Assembly (NCBI GenBank): GCA_018398805.1
Contig: JAGFBZ010000173.1
Location: 248,819 to 312,818 of the forward strand
Direction of reading: 5' to 3'
DNA from: Hirundichthys speculiger
Taxonomy: Eukaryota; Chordata; Actinopteri; Beloniformes; Exocoetidae
Length of the DNA stretch: 64,000 nt
The notes beneath the pieces were generated by a model. It searched no databases and had not been told where the DNA came from. It saw only the letters and a program-made list of their open reading frames with translations. This document shows, one piece after another, positions 56,037 through 64,000 of the stretch. Both the position numbers and the translations under genes were made by a program. Each line of letters starts with the position of its first letter. Position 1 is the stretch's first letter.

Positions 56037-59000
56037 TTCAGTTCTGGGTGGAAACAACTCAGTTCTGGGGGAAACGAGTCAGTTCTGGGTGAAAAGACTC
56101 AGTCGGGTGGGACTCAGTTCTGGGTGGAAATGACTCAGTTCTGGGTGGAAACGACTCAGTTCTGGGTGGAAACGACTCAGTTCTGGGGGAAACGAGTCAG
56201 TTCTGGGTGAAAAGGACTCAGTTCTGGGTGGAAATGACTCAGTTCTGGGTGGAAATGATTCAGTTCTGGGTGGAAACGACTCAGTTCTGGGTGGAAACAA
56301 CTCAGTTCTTGATGGAAACGAGTCAGTTCTGGGTGGAAACGAGTCAGTTCTGGGTGGAAACGACTCAGTTCTGGGTGGAAAGTCAGTTCTGGGTGGAAAA
56401 TTCGGACTCAGTTCTGGGTGGAAATGACTCAGTTTCTGGGTGGAAACGACTCAGTTCTGGGGGAAACGACTCAGGACTCAGTTCTGGGAAACGACTCAGT
56501 TCTGGGTGGAAACGAGTCAGTTCTGGGTGGAAAATGACTCAGTTCTGGGGAAACGACTCAGTTCTGGGTGGAAACGAGTTCTGGTGGAAATGACTCAGTT
56601 CTGGGTGGAAACGACTCAGTTCTGGGGAAACGAGTCAGTTCTGGGTGGAAAGACTCAGTTCTGGGTGGAAAATGACTCAGTTCTGGGTGGAAAACTATCA
56701 GTTCTGGGTGGGAAAAATGACTCAGTTTCTGGGTGGAAAACGACTCAGTTCGACTCAGTGACTCAGTTCTGGGTTCTGGAAACGAGTCAGTTCTGGGTGG
56801 AAACGACTCAGTTCTGGGTGGAAAATGGACTCAGTTCTGGGTGTGAAGTGGAAAGTTCTGGGGAAAACGACTCAAGTTCTGGGTGAAACGATCAGTTTCG
56901 GTTGGAAACGACTCAGTTCTTGATGGAAAACGACTCAGTTTCTGGGTGGAAACGACTCAGTTCTGGGGGAAACGATCAGTTCTGGGTGGAAACTCAGTTT
57001 TCTGGGGAAGGAAAACGACTCAGTTCTGGGGGAACGACTCAGTTCTGGGGAAACTCAGTTCTGGGGGAAACGAGTCAGTTCTGGGGGAAAACGAGTCAGT
57101 TTCTGGGTGGAAATGACTCAGTTTCTGGGTGGAAATTACTCAGTTCTGGGTGAAACGAATGGAAATGACTCAGTTCTGGGTGGAAACGAGTCAGTTCACG
57201 ACTCAGTTTGGGGGAAACGACTCAGTTCTGGTGGGGAAACGTCAGTTCTGGGTGGAAACGACTCAGTTCTGGGGGAAAATCAGGGTGGAAACGAGTCAGT
57301 TCTGGGTGAAACGTCAGTTCTGGGTGGGGAAACGACTCAGTTTCAGTTTGGGTGGAAACGATTCAGTTCTGGGTGGAAACGACTCAGTTCTGGGTGGAAC
57401 AATGACTCAGTTCTCGGGGGGAAACGACTCAGTTCTGGTGGGACGAAGACTCAGTTCTGGGGAAAACGACTCAGTTCTGGGTGGAAACGACTCAGTTCTG
57501 GGGGGAACGAGACTCAGTTCTCTGGGGTGGAAACGACTCAGTTCTGGGTGGAAATGACTCAGTTCTGGGTGGAAAAATGACTCAGTCAGTTCTGGGTGGA
57601 AACGACTCAGTTCTCGGGGGAAACGACTCAGTTCTGGGGGAAAGAAACGAGGAAACGACTCAGTTCTGGGTTCTGGGGAAAAATGACTCAGTTCTGGGGG
57701 AAATGACTCAGTTCTGGGTGGAAACTCAGTTCTGGAAACGAGTCAGGTGGGGGAAACGACTCAGTTCTGGGTGGAAACGAGTCAGTTCTGGGTGGGGAAA
57801 CGACTCAGTTCTGGTGGAAATGACTCAGTTCTGGGTGGAAACGACTCAGTCTTCTGGGTGGAAACGACTCAGTTCTGGGTGGAAAACGACTCAGTTCTGG
57901 GGGAAAACTGGGGGAAACGAGTCAGTTCTGGGTGGAAACGACTCAGTTCTGGGTGGGACTCAGTTCTGGGTGGAAACGACTCAGTTTCTGGGTGGAAATG
58001 ACTCAGTTCTGGGGGAAACGACTCAGTTCTGGGTGGAACGAGTCAGTTCTGGGGTGGAAACGACTCAGTTGGGGGAACTGGTTCTGGGGAAACGAGTCAG
58101 TTCTGGGTGGAAACGAGTCAGTTCTGGGTGGAAACGACTCAGTTTCTGGGTGGAAACGAGTCAGTTCTGGTGGGACTCTTCAGTTCTCTGGAACGACTCA
58201 GTTCTGGGTGGAAACGACTCAGTTTCTGGGGGGGGGAAAACGACTCAGTCTGGGTGGACTCAGTTCTGGGGGGGAAACGAGTTCGACTCAGTTCTGGGTG
58301 GGACTCATGGGTGGAAACGACTCAGTTCTGGGGGGAAAAACTCAGTCTCAGTTTCTGGGTGGAAACGAGTCAGTTCTGGGTTCTGGGGGAAACGACTCAG
58401 TTCTGGGTGGAAACGACTCAGTTCTGGGGGGAAACGACTCAGTTCTGGGGTGGAAACGAGTCAGTTCTGGGTTGGAAAGACTCAGGTTCTGGTGGAAACG
58501 ACTCAGTTCTGGGGAAAATCTCTGGAAAAACTCAGTGGAAACGACTCAGTTCTGGGTGGAAAACGACTCAGTTCTGGGGGAAACGAGTTCTCAGTTCTGG
58601 TGGGTGGAAATGACTCAGTTCTGGGTGGACTCAGGAAACGACTCAGTTCTGGGTGGAAATGACTCAGTTCTGGGTGGAAAACGACTCAGTTCTGGGGAGA
58701 GGGTGGAAAACGACTCAGTTCTGGGGGTGGAAACGAGTCAGTTCGGGGAGGGAAAGAGTTCTGGGGGAAAAACGAGTCAGTTCTGGGTGGAAAAGTCAGG
58801 AAACGAGTCAGTTCTGGGTGGAAAACGAAACTCAGTTCTGGTGGAAACGACTCAGTTTCTGGGTGGAAACGACTCAGTTGGGGGGGAAACGACTCAGTTC
58901 TGGGTGGAAACGACTCAGTTCTGGGGACTCAGTTCTGGGGGAAACGACTCAGTTTGTTCTGGGTGGAAAATGACTCAGTTCTGGGGGAGGGAGGAAACGA

Positions 59001-60693
59001 GTCAGTTCTGGGGGAAACGAGTCAGTTCTGGGTGGGGGAAACTCATGGAAACGACTCATGGGGGAAACTCAGTTCTGGGTGGAAACGACTCAGTTCTGGG
59101 GGAAACGACTCAGTTCTGGTTGGAAATGACTCAGTTCTTGGTGGAAACGACTCAGTTCTGGGTGGGTGGAACGACTCAGTTCTGGGGGAAGGGGGAAACG
59201 AGTCAGTTCTGGGTGGAAACGACTCAGTTCTGGGTGGAAACGAGTCAGTTCTGGGTGGAAATGACTCAGTTCTAGGGGGAAACGACTCAGTTCTGGGGGA
59301 AACGACTCAGTTCTGGGGGAAACGAGTCAGTTCTGGGTGGAAACGAGTCAGTTCTGGGTGGAAACGACTCAGTTCTGGGTGGAAACGAGTCAGTTCTGGG
59401 TGGAAAAATGGGACTCAGGAAACGACTCAGTTCTGGGTGGAAACGAGTCAGTTCTGGGTGGAAACGACTCAGTTCTGGGTGGAAACGACTCAGTTCTGGG
59501 TGGAAAAGACTCAGTTCTGGGGGAAACGAGTCAGTTCTGGGCGGAAACGACTCAGTTCTGGGTGGAAATGACTCAGTTCTGGGTGGAAACGACTCAGTTC
59601 TGGGTGGAAATGACTCAGTTCTGGGGTAAACGAATCAGTTCTGGGTGGAAACGACTCAGTTCTGGGGGAAACGAGTCAGTTCTGGGTGGAAATGACTCAG
59701 TTCTGGGTGGAAACGACTCAGTTCTGGGGGAAACAAGTCAGTTCTGGGTGGAAACGAGTCAGTTCTGGGGGAAACAAGTCAGTTCTGGGTGGAAATGACT
59801 CAGTTCTGGGGGAAACGAGTCAGTTCTGGGTGGAAATGACTCAGTTCTGGCTGGAAACGACTCAGTTCTTGGGGAAACGAGTCAGTTCTGGGTGGAAATG
59901 ACTCAGTTCTGGGTGAAAACGACTCAGTTCTGGGGGAAACAAGTCAGTTCTGGGTGGAAACGACTCAGTTCTGGGGGAAACAAGTCAGTTCTGGGTGGAA
60001 ATGATTCAGTTCTGGTTGGAAATGACTCAGTTCTGGGTGGAAACGACTCAGTTCTTTATGGAAACGACTCAGTTCTGGGTGGAAATGACTCAGTTCTGGG
60101 TGGAAATGACTCAGTTCTGGGTGGAAATGACTCAGTTCTGGGTGGAAACGACTCAGTTCTGGGGGAAACGACTCAGTTCTGGTGGGGAAACGAGTCAGTT
60201 CTGGGCGGAAACGAGTCAGTTCTGGGTGGAAAAAGACTCAGTTCGGGTGGGGAAACGACTCAGTTCTGGGGGAAACGACTCAGGGGGGGAAACGACTCAG
60301 TTCTGGGGGGAAAGGAAACGAGTCAGTTGGGTGGAAACGACTCAGTTCTGGGTGGAAACGACTCAGTTCTGGTGGAAACGAGTCAGTTCTGGGGGGAAAC
60401 GAGTCAGTTCTGGGTGGAAATGACTCAGTTCTGGGTGGAAACGACTCAGTTCTGGTGGAAACGAGTCAGTTCTGGAGGAAACGACTCAGTTCTGGAGGAA
60501 ACGAGTCAGTTCTTGGTGGAAACGTCTCAGTTCTGGGTGGAAACGACTCAGTTCTGGTGGAAACGAGTCAGTTCTGGGGGGAAACGAGTCAGTTCTGGGT
60601 GGAAATGACTCAGTTCTGGGTGGAAACGACTCAGTTCTGGGTGGAAACGACTCAGTTCTGGGTGGAAACGACTCAGTTCTGGGTGGAAATGAC
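56037..60693. repeat. 21-bp minisatellite (cagttctgggtggaaacgac), 4.7 kb
   Basis: The largest array in the window. The unit is ctcagttctgggtggaaacg plus a; variants give aatgactcag, acgagtcag and gggggaaacg. Period 21 holds well at 56100-56400 and 59200-60690. Between about 56400 and 59100 many units are truncated or have 1-3 base indels. All plus frames are largely stop-free, so frames up to 447 codons (SVLGGND, TQFWVE, LSSGWKR types) are artefacts. The right edge adjoins gggggaggagcttgagcgcc at 60753, a family-boundary sequence also seen at 23207 and 41838. Confidence 0.98.
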
Positions 60694-62239
60694 TCATGTG
60701 ACAACACCTACAGCAGAATCACCACGTCTGGCCGTCAAGTTGGAGGACAAAAGGGGGAGGAGCTTGAGCGCCAGGTGGAGTCGGTGGACGTGTTGAGGGT
60801 GAACCACCAGATGAGACTCACATCCGTCCCTCATTTATTTCTCTTTACACACCTCCGTTGTCTGTCCGTTCTTCCGTTCCCCCCCATGTCCCACATCTTC
60901 ACCTTCATTACAGTCCTCTCTCCTCCGTCAGCCTCCCATCATGCATCAGGCTCCACACTTCCCCTCTCATTGACCTCTTCCTCACTTCTTTCATCTCAAA
61001 TCAATTTTTTTCATTATTTCATCAAGTTTGTCTTTTCCCTCATCCCCTCTTTTCTTTGTTATTGCTTCATATCCTGAATCCCTCCATCGATTTCCTCTTT
61101 TACTGTCTCTTCTCTCCCCCCCCCTCCCCTCCCCACCTCTCCACTTTTCTGTCTGCGGTACTTTTCTTTCCCGGCTCGTCATCCATCAACCAGCCGCTTA
61201 ATTTACTTCCTCAACACTTTTCACCCCATTTTTCTCTCTTTTTTTTTAACGCTTTCAGCCTCCTTCCATCCCTGACCTTAAGGCCTCTTCAGCAGCAGCA
61301 TCATCAACCCTCCTCCTCTTTTTTTTATGTCGTCCCTCAGGAAAGATGCTGCATCCCCATCACCATGGCGACGGCTCCAGCGCTGCTGTCGCAGCAGCAT
61401 CTGTGAACCGAAGCAGCCGCTGCGCCGCTCCATCCCTCCATCTTTTTATTTCTAATCTGAGCTCTGGAGATCTTCCTGGCCGCCTTCCTGCATCTCTCGG
61501 TCCCCGGATCCGTTATCACGTCACGTTTAAACCGGCGCCACCAGCTGTCGTGGTCCTGGCGGCGTTTTTAAACATCTGGGTGGAAGACGGTCCAGCTTTT
61601 TCAGATGCAGTCAAAAGGAAACAAACGTTCTGCGGCGCTGGAACAGTCAGATAAAACGCTGCTCGGCGGTTCAGCCGGTTCATTTACTCGTGTATCCTCT
61701 TCCGTCGTTAACACGGTTTAGCAATTAACCCAGAGGTGTCTCGGCTTCATTAATGTGGAACGAGGCCGGCTGAAACTGAAACCCAGTAACGGCGTTAACG
61801 AGAGCATGAATGCACCACAACAAGCTAACGCACGTTGACGTTACGTCATGACTGCGTTGCCTCCCGGCTGGCTGTTGCGTTGCTTCAGCTTTCCCGCCTG
61901 GGGTCAGTTTCCCGCCGTGGGCCCGTTCCAGAGAGGAGGAAGCATTACCAGCTGTTTGTTCTCCACTCGTCCGGCGGGAGCTGCTGTGAGCTCCGTCGCC
62001 GGGTGGCGCTCTTCGAGGGTTTTTGAGTGTAACTTGAGTCCTCCTGTTTATTTTCATCACAGCTCAAAGCTTTAGGATGAAGCTAAACTCCCACTCAGAC
62101 ACCTGTCGCTGCAGGTGATTGGTCAGTAGTGGACTGATGTTTGACCTCCACAACTAAACTCATCCAACATGAACCTGGAAGGACATGGACTCATTCAGGA
62201 GCATCTAAGAACATGTCGCCCTGTCGACATGTCCAGACT
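60694..62239. other. Apparently unique DNA, pyrimidine-rich in part
   Basis: T/C-rich from 60820 to 61330, with C runs near 61118. At 61322-61345 a ttttttttatgtcgtccctcag acceptor-like sequence precedes an ATG-containing stretch (gaaagatgctgcatcc), but no convincing exon follows. No gene is called. Confidence 0.45.
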
Positions 62240-63310
62240 GATGCTGCTCTGGTTGCCGCTCTGTCGCTCTATCGCTCTGTCTGTGCGCTGATCCAGACGT
62301 GGCCAGAAGCGGGTTTCTGCTGCATCTCATCCAGAGGTACCAGACTGGTTCCTGGTACCAGAGGTCAGCCAGGCTGATGCTGCTCTGGTTGCCGCTCTGT
62401 CGCTCTATTGCTCTGTCTGTGCGCTGATCCAGATGTGGCCAGAAGCGGGTTTCTGCTGCATCTCATCCAGAGGTACCAGACTGGTTCCTGGTACCAGAGG
62501 TCGGCCAGGCTGATGCTGCTCTGGTTGCCGCTCTATCGCTCTGTCTGTGCGCTGATCCAGATGTGGCCAGAAGCGGGTTTCTGCTGCATCTCATCCAGAG
62601 GTACCAGACTGGTTCCTGGTACCAGAGGTCGGCCAGGCTGATGCTGCTCTGGTTGCCGCTCTATCGCTCTGTCTGTGCGCTGATCCAGATGTGGCCAGAA
62701 GCGGGTTACTGCTGCGTCTCATCCAGAGGTACCAGACTGGTTCCTGGTACCAGAGGTCAGCCAGGCTGATGCTGCTCTGGTTGCCGCTCTGTCGCTCTAT
62801 TGCTCTGTCTGTGCGCTGATCCAGATGTGGCCAGAAGCGGGTTTCTGCTGCATCTCATCCAGAGGTACCAGACTGGTTCCTGGTACCAGAGGTCGGCCAG
62901 GCTGATGCTGCTCTGGTTGCCGCTCTGTCGCTCTGTCTGTGCGCTGATCCAGATGTGGCCAGAAGCGGGTTTCTGCTGCGTCTCATCCAGAGGTACCAGA
63001 CTGGTTCCTGGTACCAGAGGTCGGCCAGGCTGATGCTGCTCTGGTTGCCGCTCTGTCGCTCTATTGCTCTGTCTGTGCGCTGATCCAGATGTGGCCAGAA
63101 GCGGGTTTCTGCTGCGTCTCATCCAGAGGTACCAGACTGGTTCCTGGTACCAGAGATCGGCCAGGGTGATGCTGCTCTGGTTGCCGCTCTGTCGCTCTAT
63201 CGCTCTGTCTCTGCGCTGATCCAGATGTGACCAGAAGCGGGTTTCTGCTGCGTCTCATCCAGAGGTACCAGACTGGTTCCTGGTACCAGAGGTCGACCAG
63301 GCTGATGCTG
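62240..63310. repeat. 128/136-bp tandem repeat, eight copies
   Basis: Unit starts (gatgctgctctgg) lie at 62240, 62376, 62512, 62640, 62768, 62904, 63032 and 63168, so periods alternate between 136 and 128. The 8-base difference is a gctctatt / gctctatc insertion. Each copy contains ggtaccagactggttcctgg and tacc, with 8-bp inverted arms around ggtaccag/ctggtacc. Divergence is low. Neither period is a multiple of 3, so the roughly 75-codon frames are not a repeat protein. Confidence 0.96.
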
Positions 63311-64000
63311 CAGATGTCGTCCGGCGTTCCCAGGAGGCCGCTGCAGCGTTTCATCACAGGTGGGCGGGGCCGAACCCGTCCGCGCCACGAAGGGCTTAAA
63401 CAGCCCGACGAGGCGGGAAACCAGTCAACAGCTGGCAGGTCGACCAAATTATTTAACATCCGCAGGGCGGCGCTTAAAACGAGCTTCGCTTTGTTGCCCC
63501 ATTAGTGCGGGGTCACGTAACTTCTCTGAGACCTGTCAATCAGAGCCTCAGCAGACACGCCCCCTCCCCCTCAGACACGCCCCCCCAGCATTTCAGAGCA
63601 GAGCTGATTCTCCTGTGATTCTCAGGGCTGCGTTTCTGCAGTGAACATCTGTTTCAGTCACGTCTGTCTGACGGGCTGGATAACAGTTTCACCTGGAATC
63701 CTACAGATTTATTTCTCACCTGAGTTTTAAAATCTGTGAACACGGCAGATTTATGCTTAAAACAGGCATAAGATGTGAAAACATTTTTTTTTTTTTTTCT
63801 GGTAAAACAGAAACCCGTGAAAGCCCATGAAAACCCCCGGTCTAACTGCTACAACGCCGGTGTTTTCCCTCCATCTTGTCAGTCACTGAAGAAGCACCTC
63901 AGGTTTTCCCCCCCGACGGCCCCGGGGGGCCAAAAGCCACGGCGCTACGGGAACGAGGTGGCGGTTGTACGTCCACGCAGAGAAACCATGCATGTTTCCG
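63311..64000. other. Apparently unique DNA to the window end
   Basis: No gene recognised. There is a poly(T) run at 63785-63799. The frames at 63227-63505 and 63360-63644 overlap the repeat edge and show no domain. Confidence 0.5.

Noticed and set aside
57481..59275. 393- and 447-codon Gly/Trp-rich frames
   Set aside because: They read the 21-bp array, with overlapping frames equally open.

Overview
This window looks like nuclear DNA of a teleost fish. The evidence is a fish-type tRNA-derived SINE, several 3' ends of fish non-LTR retrotransposons with a (TGAAT)-like tail, Tc1-like and hAT transposase remnants, Tigger/pogo-like MITEs, TTAGGG-type interstitial repeats, and a strong excess of minisatellites and G/C homopolymers. 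I found no operon-like gene packing, no rRNA or functional tRNA gene, no CRISPR array and no convincing intact host protein-coding gene. Most long open frames are products of stop-free tandem repeats.

Layout. 0-7 kb: a 23-bp minisatellite (98-1987), an AT-rich spacer, a LINE 3' end whose untranslated region has expanded into a 45-bp array (3345-4680), and an 11-bp array (6135-7112). 7-12 kb: a dead Tc1-like transposase (7190-7545), a truncated hAT copy with a broken BED finger (8703-9251), apparently unique DNA, a SINE (11116-11395) and a LINE tail. 12-18 kb: 44-bp, 9-bp, 19-bp and 10-bp arrays plus a palindromic cluster at 16.3-16.7 kb. 18-27 kb: a duplicated AT-rich module that grows into four 181-bp units, a fold-back element (20386-20940), a hAT MITE, 1 kb of (GGA)n, a 42-bp array and one possible but doubtful reading frame (26383-26934, minus).

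27-32 kb is a nest of transposons: a GTF2IRD2-like hAT 5' end, a 988-bp hAT element with an 8-bp target duplication, a tRNA SINE split by a Tigger-like MITE, then about 0.9 kb of TTAGGG/TTAGGGG. 32-39.5 kb: a 21-bp array, a run of 49 G, a CCCTAA/CCCTAAA array facing the first telomeric array, and a 1,044-bp element with TTAA target duplications that carries a short coding exon ending in a splice donor. 40-50 kb: hAT ends, a Harbinger-like element, 10-bp, 46-bp and 13-bp arrays, and a second Tigger-like MITE. 51-55 kb: a TIR element with a LINE nested inside it, (TA)n, 47-bp, 11-bp and 61-bp arrays and a 218-bp hAT MITE. 56-60.7 kb: a 4.7-kb array of a 21-bp unit, many copies of which carry TGACTCA. 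62.2-63.3 kb: eight 128/136-bp units.

The genes do not work together in any pathway I can see. The window is best read as a repeat-dense, possibly subtelomere-like or fusion-scar region. Its most interesting features are the convergent telomeric arrays, the TTAA element with a coding exon, the AP-1-site array and the nested transposons.
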